The position numbers were made by a program, and so were the translations under genes. From Aquimarina amphilecti (GTDB lineage Bacteria > Bacteroidota > Bacteroidia > Flavobacteriales > Flavobacteriaceae), in assembly GCF_900109375.1 (NCBI RefSeq), contig NZ_FOAB01000005.1, positions 124,001 through 188,000 of the forward strand: a DNA stretch of 64,000 bases. The letters run 5' to 3'. Below, piece after piece: positions 34,457 to 44,613 of the stretch. The notes under the pieces were generated by a model. The model saw only the letters and a program-made list of their open reading frames with translations, ran no database searches and had not been told where the DNA came from. Numbering within the stretch: position 1 is the stretch's first letter; each line of letters starts with the position of its first letter.

Positions 34457-36223
34457 TTAAGATCCAGTATTTTTTTCTAATCTAATTAATCCGCAAATAG
34501 GGACTTTTATTTGAACAACTCCTATTAAAATCATTAAGTTACACTCATTTATCTTTTTTCCAGTACAATCATAAGTTTCGCAATGATAGGCTCCATAATT
34601 TTTATCACTACTTAATATGATTTTGGTATTTAGTTGACCATTGATAATGTCAATTTTATTTGTGTTCTCATCAAAATCAACTGTATGGCTGTCGAACAGT
34701 CCAATAATTGTATGATTACCTAAAGAAGATTTAAGTATAGGATAATTTGCTAAAGGTTTTTGCGGAGTAAATTTTCCTTTTAAGAAAATGTTAGAATGAT
34801 TTTTCCAGTAATGTGTATAAAATTGTATCATGGATAACTCATCTAATGTTGCTTGTTGGAGTAAAATAGAAAGTTGAGGAACTCCGAATAAAGTATTTAC
34901 CAGTTGTAACGCTTTTATCTCTAGAGGTTCTTCCCTGTGGTATGTAAACATGTCGCTGTGTACAGCGGTATCACCACAAATCATTTTTATATCAGTAATA
35001 CGTACTCTATTCATTACAGAATCGCCGGGACAATCAAATGCTCTAAACATATTTCCATACTTTCGCATAGCTGGACCAGTATATTTTTGACGAAATTCGA
35101 TAACAACTTTTGGATTTATTGAATGCAAGGAACTTATAATGTCTGTCATTAATCGATCTACAGCTAGATTTACAGAGGAGTAATCCCTACCATTTTCTTT
35201 GGTTAATTTGGTACTTGGATATACTTTAAACTCATCAATAAAATCTAGTTTAAAACCGTCGATTTCCCATGTTTTTAAGGCGTTTACGTATAAATTTATA
35301 AGATACTCTCTTACTTCTGGATATCTTGGATCGAATACAGGAGCCCAACGATGTTCTTCTGTAAGGAATTTACCTTTGAATTTTTTATACGCTTTTGATT
35401 TTTTACCACAGAAAGGAACAGAATACCATAAAGCTAACTTCATTCCTGTCGAATGAATTTTGCTTACGAAGTTTTTCATTTCTGGAATTCTTTCTGGATA
35501 CCAATCACCAGTGTAATCATATCCTCTGTTTTCATCCTTAGTTTGCCATCCGTCATCGATTATTATTAATTCATAGCCTAACCTTGATGCAATTTTACAT
35601 TCTTCAAAAAGATTTTCTACATCTAGTTTTTGATGAAACTGATACCATGTAGAATAAACAGGGACTTTAGCTAAATCGGGCACCATAACAGGGGAAAGGT
35701 TTTCGAAACTTTCCCACCAAATCCCCACATTTTTTAAAGATTCTGAAAAAGAGAGATTACTTTGATCAATCCTTAATTGTGCATCGTAATTAGTAATAGC
35801 GTGATGTCTTTCTGTGAAAAAAGAAATATGACAATATACACAGTTGTCTTCTTCCCGGTATAGTGCATTAAGTTTTTTAGTATTTATTGCATCAGAACAA
35901 GCAAAAGTGATGATGTTACTATCATCATGGCCAAATAATGAAATTACAGGAGAGTCAACAGAGATTCTTGATTCCATATGATCTAACTCCCAGTCATCCA
36001 TGATTCTTTTTGCAAAATCAGTGGTAGGTTTCCAAACACCTTTGATATTAATAGCAGGAATTTTCCATTTAAAAGTTACCTTTTGTGGTTGGAATTTAGT
36101 TTCAGATGAAAAATTGATATTATATATAGTAACTCCATTTTGTTCTTCAAGTAATGTGATATTAACTTGAAAATCTTTGGATTCTCGTATTACCTCTATA
36201 TTATGAGTAATTACTTCTTTCAT
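34457..36223 (-). CDS. GH36-type alpha-galactosidase, cytoplasmic
   Basis: The protein (588 aa) has no signal peptide. It has an N-terminal beta-sandwich and a melibiase-type TIM barrel: IIDDGWQTKDENRGYDYTGDW, then LALWYSVPFCG, the catalytic nucleophile Asp in GFKLDFIDEF, and a candidate acid/base in FRAFDCPGDS. The length is nearer to the compact Thermotoga-type enzymes (about 550 aa) than to the 720-aa bacterial form. It should release galactose from an alpha-galactoside taken into the cell; an N-acetylgalactosaminidase is less likely. The fused glycerol kinase/dehydrogenase gene follows. Confidence 0.85.
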   Translation of the reverse strand: MKEVITHNIEVIRESKDFQVNITLLEEQNGVTIYNINFSSETKFQPQKVTFKWKIPAINIKGVWKPTTDFAKRIMDDWELDHMESRISVDSPVISLFGHDDSNIITFACSDAINTKKLNALYREEDNCVYCHISFFTERHHAITNYDAQLRIDQSNLSFSESLKNVGIWWESFENLSPVMVPDLAKVPVYSTWYQFHQKLDVENLFEECKIASRLGYELIIIDDGWQTKDENRGYDYTGDWYPERIPEMKNFVSKIHSTGMKLALWYSVPFCGKKSKAYKKFKGKFLTEEHRWAPVFDPRYPEVREYLINLYVNALKTWEIDGFKLDFIDEFKVYPSTKLTKENGRDYSSVNLAVDRLMTDIISSLHSINPKVVIEFRQKYTGPAMRKYGNMFRAFDCPGDSVMNRVRITDIKMICGDTAVHSDMFTYHREEPLEIKALQLVNTLFGVPQLSILLQQATLDELSMIQFYTHYWKNHSNIFLKGKFTPQKPLANYPILKSSLGNHTIIGLFDSHTVDFDENTNKIDIINGQLNTKIILSSDKNYGAYHCETYDCTGKKINECNLMILIGVVQIKVPICGLIRLEKNTGS

Positions 36224-36252
36224 TCGTTTTTATTCTTTAATGTGGAGCAAAA

Positions 36253-39200
36253 TCAATTTTTTGCCAAAGCATTTCTTTTTTTGTTACGTATCCGATATAC
36301 CATTGCGCTATCATTATTTTGTGTGGCAATAATCAATTTTTCGTCGTTCATATTTTGTATCGAAATAATATGATTAGATTGTTTTGGAACTATAAAACCT
36401 GTCTTGTTATTTTTAAGGGTAACAAACCCCTTTTCTGATCCTTTTAAGTAGACCCCTATCATCGCATCGTGTCTTCCATAACTTGCTTCTGCAGAATAAT
36501 TATTTCCAACAATCAATACATCTTTAAAACCATCATGATCAATATCTTCTATAAGAAAATCATTGATAGGAGATTGTTGACAAGGTTCTGGTAAATAGGA
36601 AACTTTAAAAGTATTGTTTCCTATGTTTTCTGCATAAATTGATTGAAATAGGTGAGCGCTAAAGGTCTCTTTCTCTAAATTATTGATGTTTAATAATTCT
36701 TGAAAACTAGCTTTGGCAAATTCGTTATATGTTGGATATTGTTTTTTTAAGCTTACCAATTGCTTCATAATATCATCTCTAGTGTGTATGGGGCGTAGTG
36801 ATAATCCATTAGGGGTCTCGAAGTACTGCGCTAATATGGGGTCAATACTACCGTTATTGTCAAAATCTTTTTTATATACATATACAGCTTGATTATACAT
36901 TGGCTGTATATATCCATTGATTCCTTGATTGCCAGCAATTATATCTTGATCACCATCGTTATCAAAATCTGCAAGTTTAATACTGTTCCACCAACCTGAC
37001 ATGTTCAGTGTTTTTCCTTGTTTATCTATCCATTTTATAGGAACTTCTTCTACTTTTTCTTTATTAATTTCATAAATAGAAATAGGCATCCATTGCCCAA
37101 CTACAATTAACTCTTTAGTTTTATTATTGTTAATGTCTGCCCAAGTTGCATCCGTAACTATTCCTGACCCAGAAAATGAAATTTTATTGTTTATTGAAAG
37201 ATGGCCTTCTTGATTAGTAATTAAATAACTGGGGGAAGAAATAGGGTACTTTCCCGACAATACACCACCTCCTATAAAAATCTTTTGTGAACTTTTATTG
37301 TTTGTGTTATTAGCTGTTACACAAGTTGTGTTCGTTATGATTTTAGAAAGCAACTGATTTTCCTTAGCAGAAAAAGATCCAGTACCATCATTAATATAAA
37401 TTCGATCTTTTAGTAGTTCTTTGTTATTTCCAGCATCAGTTCCTCCACTTCCGATATATAAGTCTTTATCTCCGTCATAGTCTATATCAATGAATATAGC
37501 AGCAGTATCTTCATATTTAGTATCAAATTTTTGTTTAGGTTTATAAATACCATTTTGATTCTCGATAAAAAGGGTTCCAGAATATCCTTTACTGCCGCCA
37601 ATAAAGATTTCTTCGCCTTGTTCCTTGTTTATGTTTTCATTTATAATACATGGACCCAAAGAATTAAATTGATGGCTTAGTAATGATTGTTGTATGTAAT
37701 CATTTAAATGATTCTCAGTATGTAGAAACGAAAGTGTGGCGTTGTTTTTTTGAAAAAACAGATCGGTTTCTTTTTTAGGTTTAGACTGAGAAGAATTTTG
37801 ATAGTGAACAGTTAAAATTTGATTTGATGGAATAGCTTTTTTGTTGCTAATATTACCATCAGGCCATATGATCTGCAACGAGTCAATTTTTTCTGAAAGC
37901 ACACCAAAATGAATAATGGGCTCTACCGAAGATAAATACCCTTTAATTGTGGATTGATATTGTGTTTGTTTAATACCATTTTCCCACAAAGTAATTTTTG
38001 CTCCAATTCCATTCTTATTTTTAAGAGTTCCTTTTAATTTCACTCTTAAAAATTTCTTCCCTTTTTCTGATGTATGATTTTCTAATATAAATGCTGGACT
38101 ATTAATATTGTTTACTATTAAGTCTAAATCTCCATCTCGATCTAGATCCGCATAAGCAGAACCATTAGAATAGGAGTTTTGGTTGTTTATCCATTGAGAA
38201 GAAATATCGGTAAATTGAGCTTCTCCATTATTTTGATACATTACATTTGGAAGATGAATTCCTGGAAGTTGCTCAACTAGATTTTTAAATTTTTCTTTTC
38301 GTGCACTTGGAGTTCCAAAGATGTTGTTATGCTCTGAATAATTAATAAAATCAAGATCTGTGATATCTTTGACATAACCGTTAGTAATGTAAATATCTTT
38401 TTTTCCGTCATTATCATAGTCAGCAATTAGTGGTGCCCAACTCCAATCTGTACTAGCTACACCAGAGGCATATCCAATTTCTGATGCAGGTAATATTTTA
38501 TCTTTGATAAGACCATTATGAATTTGAAGAGTATTATGCACATATTGCGGAGTATATCCATTTCTTTGTGATAACAAATATTTATCGTAATTATTAGAAG
38601 CTAACATTTTTTTTTGCCTCTGATAATCATTAGGTAGCATGTCTACAACCATGATATCGGGTAATAAATCATTATTAATATCAGCTACATCTACCCCCAT
38701 TGCATTATAGGTTTGTTTTGATAGAACTTGCTGGTTTATTTCGTCAAATCCTAGATGTAACCCTTTATTATTTTTGCCTTTGTTTATGTATAATAGATCG
38801 TTTGTAATAAAATCATTACTAATATAGATGTCAGGTAAGTTGTCATTATTGAAATCACTTATAGCTACTCCTAATCCAAAACCTTTATGAGTAATTCCTA
38901 AGCTATCTGAAACGTTAGTAAAAAATGTTTGATTTGTATCTTCTAAAGTTTTGTTTTCTAATAGGTAATCTGATAAATGTTTAGGCTGATATTTTTTTGG
39001 TATTGGAGTGTTTCGATCTCTTTTAGTATTACCATTATGAACAATGTATGCATCTAAATCACCGTCTAGATCATAATCAAAGAAAACAGTTTGTTGGCTA
39101 TAATTTCCATCATCCAATCCATACAGTGAAGCTTGCTCTTCAAAATAAGGAATCCCTTTTTCGTTTATCCCTTTGTTTATAAATAATTGATTCTCACAAT

Positions 39201-39615
39201 CATTATTACAATCAACACCTCCAACATTAAGATAAATATCATCTAAACCATCTGTATTGATATCTAGAACACTAACTCCCGTAATCCAAGAAGTTGTTTC
39301 GAAATGAGATTCGATAGAAATATCTCTAAACTTCATTTCTCCCAGATTTAAATATAGTTTACTAGATACTTGATTACCGGTAAAAATAATATCCGATAGT
39401 CCATCATCATTAAAATCACCAATACCAACACCTCCACCATTATAACAATATTGAAAATCGATAACATTAATCGTGTCATTTTCTATAATTGTGTTTTGAA
39501 AAGTAATAGCACTGTGAGACGGACGTACAAGTGTAAATAGAAAATCTTCTGATTGTTGTTTTTTACAACCAAAAAACAATAAAATAAGTACGATATGTAT
39601 TATATTTTTTTTCAA
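36253..39615 (-). CDS. FG-GAP/UnbV (ASPIC) repeat lipoprotein
   Basis: The frame opens at an ATG at 39708, but that region holds the hairpin that follows susD (39641-39670). The TTG at 39615 puts a lipoprotein signal (IIHIVLILLFFGC) at the N-terminus and is taken as the start (1120 aa). The body has many FG-GAP/VCBS motifs (GDFNDDGLSD, DINTDGLDD, DYDNDGKKD, DLDRDGDLD) around an UnbV/ASPIC segment (GAKITLWENGIKQTQYQSTIKG), and the C-terminal half matches the truncated protein at the window start. It is expected on the cell surface near SusC/SusD, perhaps capturing glycans; no enzyme activity is visible. Confidence 0.8.
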   Translation of the reverse strand: MKKNIIHIVLILLFFGCKKQQSEDFLFTLVRPSHSAITFQNTIIENDTINVIDFQYCYNGGGVGIGDFNDDGLSDIIFTGNQVSSKLYLNLGEMKFRDISIESHFETTSWITGVSVLDINTDGLDDIYLNVGGVDCNNDCENQLFINKGINEKGIPYFEEQASLYGLDDGNYSQQTVFFDYDLDGDLDAYIVHNGNTKRDRNTPIPKKYQPKHLSDYLLENKTLEDTNQTFFTNVSDSLGITHKGFGLGVAISDFNNDNLPDIYISNDFITNDLLYINKGKNNKGLHLGFDEINQQVLSKQTYNAMGVDVADINNDLLPDIMVVDMLPNDYQRQKKMLASNNYDKYLLSQRNGYTPQYVHNTLQIHNGLIKDKILPASEIGYASGVASTDWSWAPLIADYDNDGKKDIYITNGYVKDITDLDFINYSEHNNIFGTPSARKEKFKNLVEQLPGIHLPNVMYQNNGEAQFTDISSQWINNQNSYSNGSAYADLDRDGDLDLIVNNINSPAFILENHTSEKGKKFLRVKLKGTLKNKNGIGAKITLWENGIKQTQYQSTIKGYLSSVEPIIHFGVLSEKIDSLQIIWPDGNISNKKAIPSNQILTVHYQNSSQSKPKKETDLFFQKNNATLSFLHTENHLNDYIQQSLLSHQFNSLGPCIINENINKEQGEEIFIGGSKGYSGTLFIENQNGIYKPKQKFDTKYEDTAAIFIDIDYDGDKDLYIGSGGTDAGNNKELLKDRIYINDGTGSFSAKENQLLSKIITNTTCVTANNTNNKSSQKIFIGGGVLSGKYPISSPSYLITNQEGHLSINNKISFSGSGIVTDATWADINNNKTKELIVVGQWMPISIYEINKEKVEEVPIKWIDKQGKTLNMSGWWNSIKLADFDNDGDQDIIAGNQGINGYIQPMYNQAVYVYKKDFDNNGSIDPILAQYFETPNGLSLRPIHTRDDIMKQLVSLKKQYPTYNEFAKASFQELLNINNLEKETFSAHLFQSIYAENIGNNTFKVSYLPEPCQQSPINDFLIEDIDHDGFKDVLIVGNNYSAEASYGRHDAMIGVYLKGSEKGFVTLKNNKTGFIVPKQSNHIISIQNMNDEKLIIATQNNDSAMVYRIRNKKRNALAKN

Positions 39616-39640
39616 AAAGATGTTATTTAAATTTTCAAAA

Positions 39641-39670
39641 CCAAGCAAACCCAAGGGAAGGTTTGCTTGG
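39641..39670 (-). terminator. Hairpin after susD
   Basis: CCAAGCAAACC and GGTTTGCTTGG pair perfectly over 11 bases around an eight-base loop, 53 bases past the susD stop on the minus strand, followed by TTTTG. It may attenuate transcription into the FG-GAP gene. It also argues against the ATG at 39708 as a start. Confidence 0.65.
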
Positions 39671-39722
39671 CTGACTAAAACAATAAAAACATTATTACAA
39701 TCAAACAATTACTTTTTTCAGT

Positions 39723-41294
39723 TTAATACCCTGGATTTTGATTTAAATTAGGATTTGTTGATCGCTCTCCAAGGGGGATCCAGATTAATTCATCTCTACC
39801 AGTTTGAAAAGTTCCTCCAACTAATGATTTTGGATGTGGTGTTCCGTGAATGGAACTAGATCCTAAGTAGTCATCAGCGAGTTCCCATCTAACTAGATCA
39901 AAAAAACGATGACCTTCTCCAGCGAGCTCCATAGCTCTTTCATTTATAATGGCGGTTCTCATTTCTTCTTGATTCAATCCAGTAAGCGTGGATAATTGTG
40001 CACGTTCTCTGACCATATTAATATAACCTTCTGCTTCTCCAATATTAGAGTTTTCATTTAATGCTTCTGCCAACATTAATAATACATCCGAGTATCTTAT
40101 TACTCTCCAATTGTTATCCATTGTATGTCCTAATTGAACCGCAATTACTTCTTCTCGTGTTCCTAAGTCTAATCCTGCATATTTTTTAGTAAAAATAGCT
40201 TCCACACCTGCATCAGTTGCTGTAGTTATATCTTCACTAAAATCAGTAAGGTAATCGACGCCACCATAACCAATGGCTCCAGGATAATCGTAGAGTAATG
40301 TTTCATTTCTGCGTACAATATCTCCATTTGCTTCAAAAAGATCTCTAAGCCAAGGGTTTATTACATGTCCTCTATCAGGTGAAACTCCGGGTGATGCGTA
40401 ATCAATGAGGTAATTGGCTTGTGTACCAGTTCCTGGGATATCCTGACCCCATAAAAATGCTGCTACTGGTCTAAATTGCATCTCGAATATGGATTCGATA
40501 TTGTTTTCATTTGTAGCTCCAAAATTCTCTCCATATTGTGCAGAAGGTAGTAAGTTATAGATACCAGAATCCACAACTTTTTTTAGTTCTGTTTCTGCAA
40601 GCGCCCATTCTTTTCGGTATAAATGGCTTTTTCCTTTTAACGCACTTGCTGATCCTGATGTTGGCCTTCCTAAATTTTCACCGGTCCAAGTCTCTGGTAG
40701 CATTTGTTGCGCCATTTCTAAGTCTGAAATAATTTGTTGCCATACATCTTCTGGTGGAGTTTGGTTAACTTGTAAGTTGTTTAAGTCAGGCTCTTCCACA
40801 ATTAAAGGAATATTACCATATAGATTTAAAAGGTACCAATAATCGAATGCTCTAAGAAAATAAGCTTGCCCTACCAGACTATTTCTTATGTCATCATCAG
40901 GAATACCTTCTTCATTAACATTGATTATAATAGTGTTACAACGCCCAATAGATTTATAAAGTTGTTGCCACGGCTCTAAAGCCCATCGATCACCAGGGTT
41001 AGCTTTTAATCCGGCCATTGCTGTGTTAGAACCGAATTCGAATACGTTGTATTCATCGGATCTTAAAAAAGCTCCTGTATGTAATACTCTCCCCCAGAAA
41101 AAAGGTGTAGTTAAAGGGTGAAAAGCTGAATTTACTGCGGTTTCAACCTGTTCCGCTGAAGTACCAAAATTACTGCTGGAGGTGCCATTGTTATTTTGTT
41201 GATCAAGTAGGTCATCAGAACAAGCGATCACCGTACTAATCAATATAAATACTAAAGTACCTATCAATAGATGATTATTAAATAACTTTTTCAT
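39723..41294 (-). CDS. susD: RagB/SusD family nutrient uptake lipoprotein
   Basis: The protein (523 aa) has a lipoprotein signal (LVFILISTVIAC, Cys25) and the SusD fold: an N-terminal TPR-like region with SVGQAYFLRAFDYWYLLNLYG-like VGQAYFLRAFDYWYLLN and a C-terminal RagB segment ending VRWELAD...LIWIPLGE. SusD proteins sit on the outer membrane and hand glycans to their SusC partner. It lies 27 bases downstream of susC in the same operon and should bind the substrate of the locus. Confidence 0.95.
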   Translation of the reverse strand: MKKLFNNHLLIGTLVFILISTVIACSDDLLDQQNNNGTSSSNFGTSAEQVETAVNSAFHPLTTPFFWGRVLHTGAFLRSDEYNVFEFGSNTAMAGLKANPGDRWALEPWQQLYKSIGRCNTIIINVNEEGIPDDDIRNSLVGQAYFLRAFDYWYLLNLYGNIPLIVEEPDLNNLQVNQTPPEDVWQQIISDLEMAQQMLPETWTGENLGRPTSGSASALKGKSHLYRKEWALAETELKKVVDSGIYNLLPSAQYGENFGATNENNIESIFEMQFRPVAAFLWGQDIPGTGTQANYLIDYASPGVSPDRGHVINPWLRDLFEANGDIVRRNETLLYDYPGAIGYGGVDYLTDFSEDITTATDAGVEAIFTKKYAGLDLGTREEVIAVQLGHTMDNNWRVIRYSDVLLMLAEALNENSNIGEAEGYINMVRERAQLSTLTGLNQEEMRTAIINERAMELAGEGHRFFDLVRWELADDYLGSSSIHGTPHPKSLVGGTFQTGRDELIWIPLGERSTNPNLNQNPGY

Positions 41295-41321
41295 AATACT
41301 ATATTGTTGTTATGTTTTAAT

Positions 41322-44300
41322 TTAGAATGTTGCCTGAATGCTAAAAGAAAATGTACGTGCATTTGGATAAGCTCTAGCGTCTAAGCCTCTACCTAATAGT
41401 GGGTTTACGTTATCTCTTAATCCAGGGACACCAGAGTTAAGACTTGCTCTTCCACCATCCGTTGATGAAACATCTGGATCATAACCGCTATAATCAGTAA
41501 TTACGAAAACGTTTTGTACGTTAAAGGCTAATCTTAAGTCTTTTATTAATTCGGTTCCTAAAGCTCCTGTGTCAAAATTATATCCTACTTCTAAAGTTTT
41601 AAGTCTGAAATAAGAACCATCTTCTACAAAAAACGAAGAGGGAGCTTTGTTTCCGGCTCCATCACTGACTGATGCTCTGGGAATGTTTGTGTCTGTATTT
41701 GTTGGTGTCCAAGAGTTTAGTACTTCTGTTAATTTACCACCATCTTGCCATAAAATATTATAATAACGACTTAGGTTATATATATCATTTCCTTGAACTC
41801 CTGAGAAATTTAGACCAAGATCAAAGTTTTTATAGGTCGCATCAAATGTAAGACCATAAGTAAAATCAGGAACAGGATTTCCAATGATGGTAATATCATC
41901 ATTATCAATAGTTCCGTCGCCATTTATATCTCTTCTTACAAAATCTCCTGTAGTAGGGTTTACTCTGTCTTCTACAATAAATCCATAGAATGCTCCAATA
42001 GGTGCATTTGCCTGCGTTCTATTTACAACTCTAAGATCTTCATCGATTTGTGGTCCTAGGATTGGATTTGGAATATCACCGGCTTCGCTTTTCAAATTGA
42101 AAGAAAAGTTAGTGCCAATCGTATATTGGAAATCACCTTCTCGTTTTTTGTAGTCTAGATTAAACTCTAAACCTTTATTAATTAAATCTCCTGCATTTCT
42201 TGTTACTGGTAAACTTACACCTGTTGTAGATGGGACATTAATTCCTACTAATACATCTTCAATATCCTTAGAATAGTAGTCCATCGTAAAGTTGATGCTG
42301 TTATTTAATAAAGAAACATCAATACCAACATCAAATGTCTTTGTTGTTTCCCATATTAAATCTGGATCTGCTAATGTAGTTTGTGCTAAACCTGGAGCAG
42401 GTGCACCTCCAAATGAGGTGTTAGATTGGTTACTTATAAAGACAGCTTCTGTAGGGTAAAATACATCGGGATAAGATCCTAACTCACCATAAGAAGCTCT
42501 TAGTTTTAGATAATTAATGGTTTCACTGTTCCAAAATGATTCATTAGAAATATTCCAGGCAGCTGAAAAAGATGGGAAATACCCGACTTGATTATCCTTT
42601 GCGAATCTAGAGGAAGCATCTCTTCTTAATGTTGCTGAGAATAAATATCGGCTATTGTAATTATAATTTAGCCTTCCAAAAATAGATTCTAATCCAGCTG
42701 TATTATCTTCTCCTAATAGTACTAACTGATCGTTAGGAGGTAAGCCACTAACAACTTGTATAGAATTGGATTGTGTCCCTTGACCATATACTCCAGAGCT
42801 TTGTTGGTTTTCTAAAAAGTAAGTATATCCTAATACTCCAGATACTTTGTGTTCTCCAAAATCTTGTTGGTAACTTATTGTTGGTTCTACCAATAAGTTT
42901 AAAGTTTCTTCTCTAAAATCTGTTAAATCATTTTCTTGATTATCATTTCTAACAGCGTCAATTGAACTCATGAAAAAGGTAGGAGTAAACTCAAAAGTAC
43001 GTTGATTAGTATAGTCCACTCCAAAATTTACAGATGCGGTAAAATTTTCTGTAATGTCATAATCGAATTTAGCACCACCAAAAAGAGTACGAGTAGTTAC
43101 TAAGTTATTTTCTAATACTGCTCTTGCGTATTGATTAATTCCCCCAGGTCCTTGAACATCTGTTGATGGAGCTTCAAAACCACCGTCATTGTTCGGATTA
43201 CTAAATGCTACTGTAGGAGCAGTAGTCCCATCAAAACCGTACCACCTATTTTCTTGTAGTTGCCCTTGTGTAATACCTAATGATTGGGTAACATGAAATT
43301 TTCCCATATCAAATTTGTTGTTGAATCTAAAATTGATTCTTTCGAAACCGGATCCAACTAATATCCCGTCTTGATTAAAATAATTTGCTGAAACAAAATG
43401 AGTGGAGTTTTCTCCACCTCCTGAGATTGAAAAACCATAATCTTGTACAATTGCGCTAGAGATGTTTTCTTTTTGCCAATCTGTATTAACCCCATTCCAA
43501 TTCACTACAGTTCCTATACCATCGTTGGCAAAGCGTTGATTTATGTAATCAGTGTACTGCTGCCCATTTATAAAGTCTAACTTTTTACTTGGGGTATCTA
43601 TACCTGTTCTTAAATTTACTTTTACTTCTATCTTTTCACTTTTTTTACCATGGTTAGTTTTTATTAGCACAACTCCGTTGGCGGCTCTCGCTCCGTAAAT
43701 TGCCGCTGCTGCCGCATCTTTTAGAATGGATATGTCTGCGATGTCAGCAGGGTTTATGTATTCCATACTGTCTACAAATAGTCCATCTACAATAAATAGA
43801 GGGTCTGCATTGCTAAGGGAATTAACACCTCTTATGAATACATTTGCTCGACCTCCAGGTTGTCCTCCAAAGCTTTCCACTTGTATTCCAGGAACTCTAC
43901 CCTGCAATGCTGTGACTGGATTACTGGCTACTGCTGTCTTAGTTACATCGTCTCCTTTAATTGAAGAAACGGATGTAGTCAAATCCCTTTTGATTGCAGA
44001 ACCATATCCTACAATTACTATTTCATCAAGAGCTGCTGAATCTTCTTCGAGTGTTATGTTTATAACAGTTTGACCATTCACCGGTATTTCTGTGGTTAAA
44101 AAACCAACATAACTGAATATCAGAATTGCGTCATCGGCTACATTATTTAGTAGGTACTTGCCATCAAAATCTGTGGTGGTACCATTATCGGTTCCTTTTA
44201 CTAGGATGTTAACTCCAGGTAAGGGACCGTTGGGTTCATTTACTGTTCCGGAAACAGTTTGCTGGGCACTAACAAAAGTGGTTGTTAGGCCAATGAGTAG

Positions 44301-44333
44301 TATCATAATACGATTAAATACTTTTCGCTCCAT
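41322..44333 (-). CDS. susC: SusC/RagA TonB-dependent outer-membrane receptor
   Basis: The protein (1003 aa) has a signal peptide, a CarboxypepD_reg-like N-terminal domain (VSGTVNEPNGPLPGVNILVKGT), the SusC signature ALDEIVIVGYG, a TonB plug (residues about 115-230) and a long beta-barrel ending ARTFSFSIQATF. It imports glycans or glycosides with SusD using TonB energy. It heads the catabolic locus and has a clear promoter at 44419-44448. Confidence 0.97.
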   Translation of the reverse strand: MERKVFNRIMILLIGLTTTFVSAQQTVSGTVNEPNGPLPGVNILVKGTDNGTTTDFDGKYLLNNVADDAILIFSYVGFLTTEIPVNGQTVINITLEEDSAALDEIVIVGYGSAIKRDLTTSVSSIKGDDVTKTAVASNPVTALQGRVPGIQVESFGGQPGGRANVFIRGVNSLSNADPLFIVDGLFVDSMEYINPADIADISILKDAAAAAIYGARAANGVVLIKTNHGKKSEKIEVKVNLRTGIDTPSKKLDFINGQQYTDYINQRFANDGIGTVVNWNGVNTDWQKENISSAIVQDYGFSISGGGENSTHFVSANYFNQDGILVGSGFERINFRFNNKFDMGKFHVTQSLGITQGQLQENRWYGFDGTTAPTVAFSNPNNDGGFEAPSTDVQGPGGINQYARAVLENNLVTTRTLFGGAKFDYDITENFTASVNFGVDYTNQRTFEFTPTFFMSSIDAVRNDNQENDLTDFREETLNLLVEPTISYQQDFGEHKVSGVLGYTYFLENQQSSGVYGQGTQSNSIQVVSGLPPNDQLVLLGEDNTAGLESIFGRLNYNYNSRYLFSATLRRDASSRFAKDNQVGYFPSFSAAWNISNESFWNSETINYLKLRASYGELGSYPDVFYPTEAVFISNQSNTSFGGAPAPGLAQTTLADPDLIWETTKTFDVGIDVSLLNNSINFTMDYYSKDIEDVLVGINVPSTTGVSLPVTRNAGDLINKGLEFNLDYKKREGDFQYTIGTNFSFNLKSEAGDIPNPILGPQIDEDLRVVNRTQANAPIGAFYGFIVEDRVNPTTGDFVRRDINGDGTIDNDDITIIGNPVPDFTYGLTFDATYKNFDLGLNFSGVQGNDIYNLSRYYNILWQDGGKLTEVLNSWTPTNTDTNIPRASVSDGAGNKAPSSFFVEDGSYFRLKTLEVGYNFDTGALGTELIKDLRLAFNVQNVFVITDYSGYDPDVSSTDGGRASLNSGVPGLRDNVNPLLGRGLDARAYPNARTFSFSIQATF

Positions 44334-44395
44334 ATGATTTGTGTTTGTTAATAGAATTTTTCTGAATTGGTGTTAGTGAGTGTATTTTTATTATG

Positions 44396-44418
44396 CTATG
44401 ATACACTATGCTACTATG
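44396..44418. repeat. Three CTATG direct repeats in susC leader
   Basis: CTATG occurs at 44396, 44406 and 44414, i.e. at 10- and 8-base steps, between the susC -7 element and the start codon. Near-helical spacing makes it a candidate operator for the GntR-type regulator encoded upstream, but the copies are short and could be chance. Confidence 0.35.
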
Positions 44419-44448
44419 CAAATGTAGAGTATTTATTTTTATATCAAA
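44419..44448 (-). promoter_or_regulatory. Promoter of susC locus
   Basis: On the minus strand TTTG (44445-44448), an 18-nt spacer and TACATTTG (44419-44426) match the Bacteroidetes promoter consensus. It lies about 86 bases before the susC start, leaving a leader that contains the CTATG repeats. Confidence 0.7.
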
Positions 44449-44613
44449 ATTTAAAATCATAATTTTTTAAATTATATGTATTTAAATGATGAAAAAAGTA
44501 AGAATATGTTACGCTAATTCTTTAAGAGGTAGTAAAGAGTTAACTTAAGAGTAAGAATTAAAAAGGTTTTGTGAAGGAAACCAATACAACTTAAAGTTTT
44601 AGAAGAGATGCGC

